Below, piece after piece: positions 8,569 to 17,440 of a stretch of DNA of 64,000 nt. Where the stretch lies: assembly GCA_023436205.1 (NCBI GenBank), contig JAEZKC010000006.1, forward strand, positions 76,197-140,196, read 5' to 3'. The stretch is from Fibrobacterota bacterium. Lineage in GTDB: Bacteria > Fibrobacterota > Chitinivibrionia > Chitinivibrionales > Chitinispirillaceae. Under the pieces are notes generated by a model. That model saw nothing but the letters and a program-made list of their open reading frames with translations. It was not told the origin of the DNA and searched no databases. Every line of letters begins with the position of its first letter. Position 1 is the first letter of the stretch. Made by a program: the position numbers and the translations under genes.

Positions 8569-8783
8569 GAAACACACTCCTTCCTGATCAAGAATTGTAT
8601 ATGGCTGAGAATAAAATTGGAAAAACGAATGCGGATATTTCTGAAAGACCTGCAAACAGTTATATACATGATGCAGATCTGCAGGGCAAAACATTATTAG
8701 CTCGCATGGATCGAAAATTTTGTAAAACGACAGCCCAGTAATATTTTTAGAAGATCGCGAACCCGGGCAAACGGAGGTCTGTT

Positions 8784-10409
8784 TTGAAATTAAGCGTTTT
8801 ACTTGCAATTCTGGTGCTTTTAGCTGATGTGAGCGGGGTTTTTCTGCCTGAGGCTTCGGGGGGGCAGGATAATGAGAAACCAGAGCTTTCCACAGCTACC
8901 GGGGCTTCCATTATTGGGGCTGTTCTGGTGGGTGCGGGCACAGGCGGGTATTTTATGTACCGTCATTTTAAAAAGAAAGCACATTTCAGAGATTCGGTTG
9001 CTACGGTAATCGAGAGCCAATTCTCTTCTGCAGCCGATATGTATAATCAGGAGCGTTACAGGGAAGCGTCCGAAGTTTACATTTCAGTTTTGGGTAGATG
9101 GGGAGAGTATGCTCAGTACCGCAAATCTCAGAACAGAGCTTCAGGATTGGACAGTGCTAATCTTGTCAAGTCAATTGCCTCCTGCGGATACCTTGATGAT
9201 CATCTGGAGTTTATCAAACAGTTGAGAAACACGGTTGCAGCCCTTCCAAAAAACCCCTATGATCTTGTCAATCGTGACAGGTTGAAGCTCGGAGAACATG
9301 TAACAGCTTTGAGAGATACTGTTGAGAGTATTAGAAAAATTGGTGATGGTTTTTCTGCTGAGTTCGAGTATGGGTTTGCTCCTGTGATTGCAGCATTGGA
9401 TTCGGTTGATCAAATGTTTAAGGATGTGTACGCGCAAGAACAATTGAATTTTAATCTGAAAAGTCGTTTTTTCTACAACAGGGCAATGGAAAGCAAGGAT
9501 AGCGCTGAGCTTAATCGTTTTGTGCAGGACTGCGATTATTACCAGTCCGAAAAGAACTGGTGTGAGAAAGCTCGTCTCATTCTCAACCCTCCTCCGGTGG
9601 TAACCATGGCCCCAGCGGACACAGTGGTTAAAAAGGAAGAGGATACTGTGCTGGTTCACTACCGTGAGGTTTTGCAATCTGCCCGTCTTGATCAACTGGA
9701 AAGTTTTTTAAAAAAGTATTCCGGTCGGAAATACAGAATTTATCAACCACAGATTGATACTGTAAAGCAGGTAGCCTTTGTTATTAAAAAAGAAGTTGAG
9801 GCAGAGATGGCTTACAACAAGGCGCATCCTCTCTTCACTAATGCTGATGTCTCATCATTGTCGCTTAAATTCACCAATGTTGCTGATTGGGAACAGCAGA
9901 TCTATAAGCTGGCGCTTGCTGACTCCAGGGAGGGTCTGAACAGTGTTATGCAGGCCCGTTTTCCAGCGTCGCTTTCAGTAGACTTTACACGTGAAAGTGG
10001 AGCTGTTTTTCTCAGCGGATTCATGCACGGAAAAAAGGACATTGACATCCTTAATGATACTCTGCAAGGTATGCATTACAGATTAAACGGGATAGAGACT
10101 TCGATGTCGTTCCTCAAAAAATTCAAGGCAACGGTAAAAGGCCGGCTTGATTCCTCCGAACTTACCCCGCAGCAGAAAAACAGTGCGCTCAAGCGACTTG
10201 ACAATGCGAGTTTTGTGGTTCGGCTCAGGAAAAGCCCGGAAGAATATGTCACCTTTTATGCCAATTTGGTGAATCAGGAGATTAAATGGTTTGACTTTTT
10301 TGATGTAAGTGCATCCGGGCAAAAAGATGTGCGTATTCGCAAACAGCCGATTCCTCTGATTCGACCCGATGAACAATACCCTGTCGTGTTCTCATTTTTT
10401 AAAGAATGA
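8784..10409 (+). CDS. Large envelope protein of unknown function
   Basis: A 541-residue protein starting at TTG 8784, supported by GGAGG at 8773-8777. It has a signal-like N-terminus (residues 1-20), then a Gly-rich membrane-spanning or amphipathic helix 'GASIIGAVLVGAGTGGYF' around 41-58 followed by basic 'RHFKKKA'. The rest is helical and charged, with a Tyr-rich, TPR-like stretch 'AADMYNQERYREASEVYISVL' near 78-98. It is probably a periplasmic or membrane-anchored scaffold. No catalytic motif was seen. It is a single gene with its own terminator. Confidence 0.7.
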   Translation: MKLSVLLAILVLLADVSGVFLPEASGGQDNEKPELSTATGASIIGAVLVGAGTGGYFMYRHFKKKAHFRDSVATVIESQFSSAADMYNQERYREASEVYISVLGRWGEYAQYRKSQNRASGLDSANLVKSIASCGYLDDHLEFIKQLRNTVAALPKNPYDLVNRDRLKLGEHVTALRDTVESIRKIGDGFSAEFEYGFAPVIAALDSVDQMFKDVYAQEQLNFNLKSRFFYNRAMESKDSAELNRFVQDCDYYQSEKNWCEKARLILNPPPVVTMAPADTVVKKEEDTVLVHYREVLQSARLDQLESFLKKYSGRKYRIYQPQIDTVKQVAFVIKKEVEAEMAYNKAHPLFTNADVSSLSLKFTNVADWEQQIYKLALADSREGLNSVMQARFPASLSVDFTRESGAVFLSGFMHGKKDIDILNDTLQGMHYRLNGIETSMSFLKKFKATVKGRLDSSELTPQQKNSALKRLDNASFVVRLRKSPEEYVTFYANLVNQEIKWFDFFDVSASGQKDVRIRKQPIPLIRPDEQYPVVFSFFKE

Positions 10410-10414
10410 TTTCT

Positions 10415-10455
10415 CCTCCACTGTACTCATGCTTCTATTGAGAATACAGTGGAGG
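10415..10455 (+). terminator. Stem-loop terminator
   Basis: CCTCCACTGTA (10415-10425) pairs perfectly with TACAGTGGAGG (10445-10455), and the 3' arm runs into TCCTTTTCC. The eleven-pair stem begins six bases after the stop of the 541-residue gene. Confidence 0.75.
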
Positions 10456-10567
10456 TCCTTTTCCCCGATTTCGCCTCTGACTTAGATTACTGACTACTGT
10501 TCCTCCTCCCTCCGTAATCCTTATGAAAAGCCCTTTCAGTTTCGCGAAGCAGGAAGGAGAGAAGATT

Positions 10568-11431
10568 ATGGATACCAAAGATAAAATTATTCTGGTGACC
10601 GGGGCTACAGGACATCAGGGCGGAGCAGTTGTGCGGCACCTGCTCAAGGATGGCTGGAAGGTGAGGGGATTGACCAGAGATCCGGAAAAACCTGAAGCCA
10701 AAGAGTTGAAGGCCATGGGGGTTGAAGTGGTACAGGGGGATCTGGATATTCCCTTGTCACTGGAAAAGCCTCTTGAAGGATGTTATGGCGTTTTCAGCGT
10801 TCAACAGCCTTGGGAACACGGTCCCCAGGATGAGATAAATGAAGGAATTATTCTGATAAATGCTGCCCAAAAAGCAGGTGTAAAGCATTTCGTCTATACC
10901 AGTGTGGGAAGCGCTGATAAGACTACTGGAATTCCGCATTTTGAGAGTAAGGCCATAATAGAGGATGTTCTGAAAAAATCAGGACTTGAATATACCATTT
11001 TTCGGCCGGTTTATTTCATGGAAAATCTGCTGAATTTTAGAGATTCTATTTACAATGGAACACTGTCTCTTGCCTTGAGGCTGGAGGTTCCGCTTCAGCT
11101 GATCGCTGTGGATGATATCGGAAAGTTTGTGGCGCTTGCTTTCAGAAAACCCGAGGACTGGAAAGGCAAAGCTATGGACATCGCCGGTGATGAGCTTACC
11201 GGACCAGAAATGGCCCGTACGCTTGAAAATGCAATCGGCAGAGATGTTTCTTATGAGGTGATGCCGCTGGAGGAATTGCGTAATGCAAGCTCAGATGCGG
11301 CTATGATGTTTGATTGGTTCAATCTTCGCGGATATTCGGCAGATATTTCTAAAGCACGGGAAATCATTCCCGATCTGAAAACGTTTAGTGACTGGGCACA
11401 GGAAACTGGCTGGCACAGGGCTGCTGCCTGA
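10568..11431 (+). CDS. NmrA/HSCARG-type NAD(P)-binding protein
   Basis: A 287-residue atypical short-chain dehydrogenase. The Rossmann nucleotide loop is GATGHQGG near residues 12-19, as in NmrA-like redox sensors and quinone-reductase-like proteins. The segment 'FVYTSVGSAD' occupies the position of the SDR catalytic strand but lacks the usual Tyr-x3-Lys pair, in line with NmrA relatives that sense NADP rather than catalyse. The start at 10568 has GGAAGGAGAG upstream; the frame is open to 10523. It is followed by a terminator, so it is monocistronic. Confidence 0.85.
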   Translation: MDTKDKIILVTGATGHQGGAVVRHLLKDGWKVRGLTRDPEKPEAKELKAMGVEVVQGDLDIPLSLEKPLEGCYGVFSVQQPWEHGPQDEINEGIILINAAQKAGVKHFVYTSVGSADKTTGIPHFESKAIIEDVLKKSGLEYTIFRPVYFMENLLNFRDSIYNGTLSLALRLEVPLQLIAVDDIGKFVALAFRKPEDWKGKAMDIAGDELTGPEMARTLENAIGRDVSYEVMPLEELRNASSDAAMMFDWFNLRGYSADISKAREIIPDLKTFSDWAQETGWHRAAA

Positions 11432-11455
11432 GTGCTTAATTGCAGTCAAGTGAAG

Positions 11456-11483
11456 GGATCGGTAGTCAAGTACCGATCCTTTT
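11456..11483 (+). terminator. Intrinsic terminator after NmrA-like gene
   Basis: GGATCGGTA (11456-11464) pairs perfectly with TACCGATCC (11471-11479), followed by TTTT. Its position also argues that the following glycosylase gene starts downstream of it, at 11500. Confidence 0.75.
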
Positions 11484-11499
11484 CAAAAGTGAATATGGC

Positions 11500-12087
11500 A
11501 TGACTTCTCCATCCCGCATCATTTCACGTGACTTTTATAGATCATCGCCCATCATTGTAGCTCCTGCTTTAATCGGAAAACTGCTTGTCCGCAATATTGA
11601 GGGCTCTCTTGTGAGTGGAATTATAAATGAAACAGAAGCTTACATGGGGGATATCGACAGCGCAAGTCACGCATTCAAAGGGAAAACTCCCAGAAATCAG
11701 GTGATGTTCGGAGAACCCGGTCATGCTTATGTTTATTTTGTTTATGGATTGTATAACATGCTGAATATCGTGGTTGGAAACATCGGCGAGCCCTGGGTTG
11801 TGTTGATAAGAGAAATCATCCCCGTGGATGGAATCGGCATAATGAAAAAATTGCGGGGGAGGGAAAAAAACCTTACAAATGGCCCCGGGCGTTTATGCAA
11901 GGCCTTGGCTGTCGACCGTAACCTCAATGGGATCGATCTGACCATTGCAGACCAGCTGTGGGTTGAATCCGGAATGGATATTTCAAAATCGCAGATTTCA
12001 TCTCAGCCCAGAATCGGGATAGATTACGCCTTACCGGAGCACAAGGCCGCTCACTGGAGGTTTACTCTGAAAAAAGGTGTTTTATGA
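11500..12087 (+). CDS. Alkyladenine DNA glycosylase (AAG/MPG family)
   Basis: A 195-residue base-excision repair enzyme that removes 3-methyladenine and other alkylated or deaminated purines. The catalytic Glu is in 'ETEAY', followed by 'HAFKGKTPRN..MF' and 'AYVYFVYGLYNMLN', the substrate-pocket signature of this family. 'NGPGRLCKAL' near the C-terminus is also diagnostic. The frame is open to 11440, but that start lies before the upstream terminator hairpin. ATG 11500 gives the usual bacterial length. No strong ribosome site is visible, so the start is moderately certain. Confidence 0.92.
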   Translation: MTSPSRIISRDFYRSSPIIVAPALIGKLLVRNIEGSLVSGIINETEAYMGDIDSASHAFKGKTPRNQVMFGEPGHAYVYFVYGLYNMLNIVVGNIGEPWVVLIREIIPVDGIGIMKKLRGREKNLTNGPGRLCKALAVDRNLNGIDLTIADQLWVESGMDISKSQISSQPRIGIDYALPEHKAAHWRFTLKKGVL

Positions 12088-12137
12088 TTAGTTGGAGTAA
12101 GTGTGTATTACTTTAATAACTATTTTGGGGGCTGACC

Positions 12138-12281
12138 GTGAGTCATAAAATCATTATCGCGATCTGGCTGGTTTTCCTGACCGTGGCCTTTGGGGTGGTC
12201 TCTTTTTTAACGGTGATTACTCGGCGGCATCCGTTTTTAGTTAAAAGAAACTCCTTCTGGGATCACTCCTCCTGTCCATGA
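12138..12281 (+). CDS. Possible 47-residue single-pass membrane protein
   Basis: GTG 12138 with a G-rich site (GGGGG) just upstream opens a 47-residue frame. It contains one strong hydrophobic helix (about residues 5-27) followed by 'TRRHPFLVKR', a basic cytoplasmic-type tail. The shape is typical of small membrane proteins. No homologue was recognised. The stop is TGA at 12279-12281. It could be chance, since the gap around it (12088-12475) is otherwise empty. Confidence 0.4.
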   Translation: MSHKIIIAIWLVFLTVAFGVVSFLTVITRRHPFLVKRNSFWDHSSCP

Positions 12282-12475
12282 CATCCATTGCTGCTTGTAG
12301 GCTGATGGTAAGCTGCTATGAACCGGCTCCGCAGAATAATCCTCTCTATCTTTGGGGCGCAATTTAATTTATCCCTCCCGTTTCGAACATTTTCGGAGAA
12401 AATAACGCCCGCTTAGAATCGAAATGGTAGTTTTCCAAGTCATTTTACAGAGATTGGACAGTTTTCAGTTCGCTT

Positions 12476-14257
12476 ATGAATCAGCACAAAATCAGAAACA
12501 TTGCCATTATTGCCCACGTCGACCATGGAAAGACAACTTTGGTTGATGAACTGTTTCGTCAGAGCGGGATGTTCCGTGAAAACCAGCAGGTCGCTGAAAG
12601 GCTCATGGACTCCATGGATCTTGAGCGGGAACGTGGTATCACCATTGCCGCTAAAAACGGTTCATTTCGCTACAGAGGCCATCATGTGAATATTATCGAC
12701 ACCCCCGGACACGCTGATTTCGGTGGGCAGGTGGAGCGGGTTCTCAAAATGGCTGATGGTGCTCTGCTTCTGGTGGATGCTCAGGAAGGCCCTATGCCCC
12801 AGACCTATTTCGTATTGAAAAAGGCCCTGGCGCTCTCTCTGCCGGTGATTGTGGTGATCAACAAAATCGACAAACCCGCGGCAAGACCTGTCTGGGTGCT
12901 GGATCAGGTCTTTGATCTTTTGGTAAAGCTTAATGCTCCCGATAATGTACTTGATTTCCCTGTGGTCTATGCATCAGCCAAAAATGGTTATGCCCGAAAC
13001 GACCCGGATGACGATAATATGGATATGGTTCCTCTTTACGAGAAGATCGTTCACCATATTCCTGCACCAAAGGGCGATCCAGAGGCTCCGCTGCAGATGC
13101 TGGTGAGTTCCATTGACTATTCTCCCTACATGGGGCGACTGGGTATTGGAAAAATCACCCAGGGTACGTTGAATGTCAATAAAGAAATCTCAGTCGTTCT
13201 GCGCGACGGATCAATGGTTCCAGCCCGTATCAGCAAAGTGTTCAATTTTGAAGGTGTGCAGAAAGTTACGGTGGAGATTGCCACTGTTGGGCACATTGTT
13301 GCGGTTGCCGGCATGGAAGAAGTTACGGTGGGGGTTACCTTTACCGATCCACTTAACCCCTGCCCATTGCCCCCGGTGGCAATTGACCCTCCCACTATTT
13401 CCATGAATTTCATTCCCAACGATTCCCCGTTTGCGGGAACCGAGGGAAAGTTTGTCACTTCTCGCCACCTGCAGGACAGGCTCTACCGGGAGATACTTTC
13501 CGATGTGGCGCTCACTGTTGAACCCCTGCAGGATTCCATCGGTTTTAAAGTCTCCGGTCGCGGCGAACTTCACCTCTCTATCCTTATTGAAAGAATGCGT
13601 CGGGAGGGTTATGAGTTTCAGGTGACCAGTCCCCAGGTTATCCTTCGTAATGAGGATGGCAAAGTGTTTGAACCCTATGAGGAATTGACAGTTGATGTCG
13701 ATGAGAAATATGCCGGTTCAGTCATTGAAAAAATCGGCAGCAGAAAGGGTACCATGCTGGAAATGAGCCAGGATAACGGCATGGTTCGAATCGTGTTCAA
13801 GGTTCCCACACGTGGCCTTCTTGGTTACAGATCGGAATTCATGACCGATACCAAAGGCATGGGCATAATGAATTATGTCTTTTTGGAGTATGGCCTTTAT
13901 GCTGGTGATATTCGTACCCGTGCAAACGGTGTACTTATTGCCAAAGAACCTTGTACCACTGTGGCTTATGCGCTTTTTAATCTTCAGGATCGCGGCAAGA
14001 TGTTCTGGGGACCCGGACATAAGGTCTACAAAGGGCAAATTGTCGGTGAGCACTGTCGGGCCAATGATCTGGTGGTCAATCCCGGGAAAGAAAAGAAGCT
14101 TTCCAATATGCGCGCTGCAGGTAGCGATGAAAATGTTATTCTTACACCCCCTCATGAAATGAGCCTAGAGGATTGTATCGCTTATATCAATGATGAAGAA
14201 CTTGTGGAGGTTACGCCCCAGTCTGTCAGGTTGCGTAAAAGAAACGATAAGTTTTAG
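12476..14257 (+). CDS. typA: Translational GTPase TypA/BipA
   Basis: A 593-residue ribosome-associated GTPase of the EF-G/LepA superfamily, involved in ribosome assembly and stress adaptation. It shows G1 AHVDHGKTT at about 13-21, the switch region 'RERGITI', G3 DTPGHADF and G4 NKID. Domains II, III and V follow, then the BipA-specific C-terminal domain ending with 'PHEMSLEDCIAYINDEELVEVTPQ'-type sequence. Length matches the family. A strong terminator follows directly. Confidence 0.97.
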   Translation: MNQHKIRNIAIIAHVDHGKTTLVDELFRQSGMFRENQQVAERLMDSMDLERERGITIAAKNGSFRYRGHHVNIIDTPGHADFGGQVERVLKMADGALLLVDAQEGPMPQTYFVLKKALALSLPVIVVINKIDKPAARPVWVLDQVFDLLVKLNAPDNVLDFPVVYASAKNGYARNDPDDDNMDMVPLYEKIVHHIPAPKGDPEAPLQMLVSSIDYSPYMGRLGIGKITQGTLNVNKEISVVLRDGSMVPARISKVFNFEGVQKVTVEIATVGHIVAVAGMEEVTVGVTFTDPLNPCPLPPVAIDPPTISMNFIPNDSPFAGTEGKFVTSRHLQDRLYREILSDVALTVEPLQDSIGFKVSGRGELHLSILIERMRREGYEFQVTSPQVILRNEDGKVFEPYEELTVDVDEKYAGSVIEKIGSRKGTMLEMSQDNGMVRIVFKVPTRGLLGYRSEFMTDTKGMGIMNYVFLEYGLYAGDIRTRANGVLIAKEPCTTVAYALFNLQDRGKMFWGPGHKVYKGQIVGEHCRANDLVVNPGKEKKLSNMRAAGSDENVILTPPHEMSLEDCIAYINDEELVEVTPQSVRLRKRNDKF

Positions 14258-14265
14258 ACCCGTTT

Positions 14266-14306
14266 GCCCGCTTGCTGATTTTCTCTGTAAAGCGGGCTCT
14301 CTTTTT
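14266..14306 (+). terminator. Terminator after typA
   Basis: GCCCGCTT (14266-14273) pairs with AAGCGGGC (14290-14297), followed by TCTCTTTTT. It lies between the typA stop and the convergent YkgJ-type gene ending at 14305. Confidence 0.75.
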
Positions 14307-14952
14307 ATACAGCTTTTCGCTTTCTCTCGAATTCTCGACTGGCAAAGACAATTGCTTCAGCTGTCTCAACTTCTGATTTGCCTTCTTGGGTACATTTTGA
14401 AAACGTACAGGCCACCTTTACTGCAAATACCGCCAGTTGCCCGGAATCTGGAGGACATTTTCCGTCTGGAAAAATATCTGAATGTTCTCTTATGAATTTT
14501 GCAGTTGCTGTTATTGATTGATGCAGTTTGTGATCACTTTCATGGGGATAAGAAAACAACCATCGTTTCACTTGTTCGCGTATGGAATTATCTTCTTCTG
14601 GCAGCAATCCCGCTGCGGTAAAAACTCTGCAGTCGAAGTTGTGACATGTACGTGGCCGGAAAGGATAAATAGCACAACTGTTCCCCTTGTACATCGGGCA
14701 GTGCCCGTTCTGATCATATCCCATCAGTAACAGAGATTCTTTACTTAACGGCGCTTTGAAAAGAAGACTCTTCGGGATACGGGATATGGATTCTTTTTCT
14801 TGCGGGTAAATATGGATGAATTTGGAAGATGTGCAGCAGGCTCTGCACTCTGCGCAGGGGACTGAAATACCATCCCCAGTCAAAAGCATGTAGCGGGTCC
14901 GGCGATACCATGATGAGAATACTCCGGCGTTGACTTTTTCGGGCTGGTTCAT
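14305..14952 (-). CDS. YkgJ-family Cys-cluster protein (larger copy)
   Basis: A 215-residue protein with the Zn/Fe-chelating Cys-cluster layout. 'CAECRACC' is near residue 33, 'CPMYKGNSCAIYPFRPRTCHNF' (read as two adjoining blocks) near 85-106, and further Cys follow. The family is thought to bind a metal or Fe-S centre; its chemistry is poorly known. It is the last gene of a three-gene leftward operon, six bases after the smaller YkgJ-type gene. It has a longer C-terminal helical extension than its partner. No good ribosome site was seen before ATG 14950-14952. Confidence 0.8.
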   Translation of the reverse strand: MNQPEKVNAGVFSSWYRRTRYMLLTGDGISVPCAECRACCTSSKFIHIYPQEKESISRIPKSLLFKAPLSKESLLLMGYDQNGHCPMYKGNSCAIYPFRPRTCHNFDCRVFTAAGLLPEEDNSIREQVKRWLFSYPHESDHKLHQSITATAKFIREHSDIFPDGKCPPDSGQLAVFAVKVACTFSKCTQEGKSEVETAEAIVFASREFERKRKAV

Positions 14953-14958
14953 GTTTGT

Positions 14959-15336
14959 TTATTTCTTTAGTGCTCTTTTAGCTATTTTGATTTTGCTCAG
15001 GAATTTCTGCAGGTCTTCAGCGCATTTGAATAGCTCACTGTAGGAGGGTTCATCGGTTTCACCTTCACACAGTTCATCCTTTGCCGGATAGTCCCTGCAG
15101 ATATCCGGTCGTTTTTCATAGATTGAGCATTCGTAATTACCTTTGATATGGCGGCAGGGGGTACGAAACTCAAGAAGCCAGTTTCCCTCCAAGTCAATTG
15201 ACACCCACACGTTTTTATGGAGCAGGTACCAGCGAATATTATCAAAATCCCTTTTACTCTTAGGGGTGTTTATCCCGACTGCAACATGTCTGCAGCAATG
15301 TGCGTTGCATTTCGTGCATTTATCTAATGAACTCAT
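14959..15336 (-). CDS. YkgJ-family Cys-cluster protein (smaller copy)
   Basis: A 125-residue protein with 'CTKCNAHCC' at the N-terminus, then 'CRHIKGNYECSIYEKRPDIC' and a later Cys. This is the complete C-x2-C-x3-CC plus second-cluster pattern of the YkgJ family. ATG 15334-15336 is preferred, with AGGAAA upstream, over a GTG at 15369 without a ribosome site. It overlaps the end of the Mut7-C gene by 17 bases, showing translational coupling. Two different YkgJ genes in a row are uncommon. Confidence 0.8.
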   Translation of the reverse strand: MSSLDKCTKCNAHCCRHVAVGINTPKSKRDFDNIRWYLLHKNVWVSIDLEGNWLLEFRTPCRHIKGNYECSIYEKRPDICRDYPAKDELCEGETDEPSYSELFKCAEDLQKFLSKIKIAKRALKK

Positions 15337-16096
15337 CGGTTTTCCTATTCTGAACTTTTGGAGTTTCACACACTTTTTTTATAAGTGAGTTTATCTTTTG
15401 GAAATGTGACCCCTTCCAATATAGCTTTCCGCAGCTTTCACACCTTGTGAATTCATCAAAGTATTTTCGTGTGTTTTCTGCCAGTTCTTTGATCACTTGC
15501 TCTTTGCTTGTCCTCACTAGTCGACCATTGCAAATTGCGCATCGTGAGAATGGATTGACCTTGCCGCAAAGATTGAAATAGGCTACCACCTCTTGCAGCT
15601 GTGCTAATGGGTTTGTAGATCGTATCCATCTTCCTTTATTTACTTTTGAATCTTTGAGAATTCCTATATCTCTTGTAAGTATAGTTCGGTTTTCCCTTAT
15701 TGAGATGGCGATTATTTCAAAATCATCATAATCGTTCTGGTAGAGCGTGTCCAGACCCATGAACCTGAGAAATCTGGCAAGTTTTCCAAGATGTACATCC
15801 AGAATAAATGCTAAACTTTCATTTTCGGGTGGAGCAGGCGCGGTAAAAACGATGACCTGATCTCCGTCTTTTATTTTCTGAGAAACGAGAACGATTTTCC
15901 CATTTATCAGAATTTCTCCGATTTCCACATGGGGAACATTAAGAGATTCAATCGTATCCTTTACGGCGGGGTTGCTTTTGAAGGTGACTTCAAAATGCCT
16001 GTATTTGCGTTCCAGGGCTAAAAAATCATTAATTTCGCCATGGAAACGGAATGTGGCCCGGTTTAGGTGTTCGCTGCAGTCTGGCATATAATCCAT
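15320..16096 (-). CDS. Mut7-C RNase domain protein with N-terminal ubiquitin-like domain
   Basis: About 258 residues. The N-terminal ~85 residues fit the Mut7-C ubiquitin-like (ThiS/MoaD-type beta-grasp) domain. From 'FILDVHLGKLARFLRFMG' onward the protein fits the Mut7-C PIN-like RNase domain, with acidic residues in 'DVHL' and 'TRDIGIL', and a C-terminal zinc ribbon formed by CAIC and CESC. Predicted to cleave RNA, possibly tRNA or mRNA; the target is unknown. The start is uncertain because no ribosome site is seen; ATG 16094-16096 is used. First gene of the operon with both YkgJ genes. Confidence 0.85.
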   Translation of the reverse strand: MDYMPDCSEHLNRATFRFHGEINDFLALERKYRHFEVTFKSNPAVKDTIESLNVPHVEIGEILINGKIVLVSQKIKDGDQVIVFTAPAPPENESLAFILDVHLGKLARFLRFMGLDTLYQNDYDDFEIIAISIRENRTILTRDIGILKDSKVNKGRWIRSTNPLAQLQEVVAYFNLCGKVNPFSRCAICNGRLVRTSKEQVIKELAENTRKYFDEFTRCESCGKLYWKGSHFQKINSLIKKVCETPKVQNRKTDEFIR

Positions 16097-16170
16097 GCGG
16101 TTCAGGTTTTGCTTTAGAAAACATGAAGAAACCAAAAAAAAAGCCGTTAAGCTCCTTGAAGGAGGAATCC

Positions 16171-16725
16171 ATGGGACAAGAAATTTTCAGCACTTATTTC
16201 GACAGTGCTCTTAAAATACATGCCGTTTGTGCCGATCTGGAATACAGTGAGGAAGATGCCCGGATTTACACCTATATACATGCCAAAGCAACAGAGAACG
16301 GCAGGGGCGTAGCATATTTCTGGAATCCTGCTCCTGAAGATTCCGAAGCCCTCGAAATCATGCTGGGAATAAAAAAACATATCGATATTCCCCCAATGGT
16401 AACTCTTGATGAAAACGAAAGTGAAGCTGTTGATCTAATTCTTTCTATTGCCGATCGCATTAGCGAGCTCGACAATCTTCTGGCTCGGGAATGCGGCCTG
16501 GAGAACAGATTTACAGGTGAACTCAAAGCCAGACTGCGGCTTTATAAAGATGAGGCTTTTCGAGATAAAATGGTCGGCATTTATGTCGAGACCATCCTTC
16601 CCAAGCTAGATCATTACGATAAAGAACGTATCGACGAGGCGTTCCGCAAAAGCCAGGAAGAGAAAGATCGGCTGGAGAAGGAACTTCTGCAGATTTCCGG
16701 CTTGTGGGATGAGCAGTCCGAATAG
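16171..16725 (+). CDS. Unrecognised acidic cytoplasmic protein
   Basis: 184 residues from ATG 16171, chosen for the strong AAGGAGG upstream; the frame is open to 16051 but that would overlap the divergent Mut7-C gene. The protein is acidic and mostly helical. A central part reads 'LILSIADRISELDNLLARE', and the C-terminal third is a charged helix ending in 'EEKDRLEKELLQISGLWDEQ', a probable coiled coil. No signal, membrane span or catalytic motif was seen. Function unknown. Confidence 0.65.
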   Translation: MGQEIFSTYFDSALKIHAVCADLEYSEEDARIYTYIHAKATENGRGVAYFWNPAPEDSEALEIMLGIKKHIDIPPMVTLDENESEAVDLILSIADRISELDNLLARECGLENRFTGELKARLRLYKDEAFRDKMVGIYVETILPKLDHYDKERIDEAFRKSQEEKDRLEKELLQISGLWDEQSE

Positions 16726-16726
16726 G

Positions 16727-17305
16727 TCAGCCCTGCTCCGACAGTTGGGAAAGGTAGTCGGAAAGTCTTTTCACCGGTACCGATATGGTTCGATCAATAT
16801 CCAGCAACAATCGCTTCAAATCCACCCGGTATACATCCCAGGCTCCGGCTTCTATTTCCGTTTCCAGCTGTCCGGGAGACCATCCTGAATAGCCCAGAAA
16901 CAGTCTGGTATATTCAGGGTCGCTCTCTATCATCTGTGACAGATCGTCCCACTTACCCCCTGCATACACCTGTGGAGCCAGTTGAAAGGATTGTTCAGCT
17001 GGCTCGCTTGTTATCTGCAGTATCTGCAGCTCTTCCTGAGCAACCGGGCCACCAATGTAGATTTCCCGCTTGATGTCCAGCCCCCCAAGACCGTCAAATA
17101 TTTCTGAAAGGGGCATGTGTGATGGTCTGTTAAGAACAAGTCCATAGGTGCCTTCGGCACTGTAAGCACACAGAAGCACTACAGTGGCTTCAAAATTGGG
17201 ATCAAGCAGCTGATCTCTGGAGAGCAAAACGCTGCCACTGCTGAGGCGGGACAAGTTTTCCACAACTGAAAAACCGTTTTTTTCATTGCTGTTAAGAAGT
17301 TTCAT
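16727..17305 (-). CDS. yqgE: YqgE/AlgH family protein (UPF0301)
   Basis: A 192-residue member of the DUF179 family. It shows 'GSVLLSRDQLLDPNFEATVVLLC' (two blocks) at the N-terminus, then 'GLVLNRP', 'YIGGPV' and 'LFLGYSGWSPGQLETEI', all diagnostic. The molecular role is unsettled; AlgH in Pseudomonas affects alginate gene expression. The frame is open to 17407; ATG 17303-17305 gives the usual family length, though the ribosome site is weak. It is divergent from the RLP-cupin gene and ends one base from the convergent acidic protein. Confidence 0.88.
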   Translation of the reverse strand: MKLLNSNEKNGFSVVENLSRLSSGSVLLSRDQLLDPNFEATVVLLCAYSAEGTYGLVLNRPSHMPLSEIFDGLGGLDIKREIYIGGPVAQEELQILQITSEPAEQSFQLAPQVYAGGKWDDLSQMIESDPEYTRLFLGYSGWSPGQLETEIEAGAWDVYRVDLKRLLLDIDRTISVPVKRLSDYLSQLSEQG

Positions 17306-17440
17306 ATTCTCAAAAATAATTCTGTAAAGTGGTCCCGGATACTGAAAAACCATTGATGGAGAGATTGTTTGCCAATATTTCGCATTGTCTCCATCCTTGT
17401 TGTGCATCAGGAATTATTTTTGGGCTCCAGAGGAGGAAAA

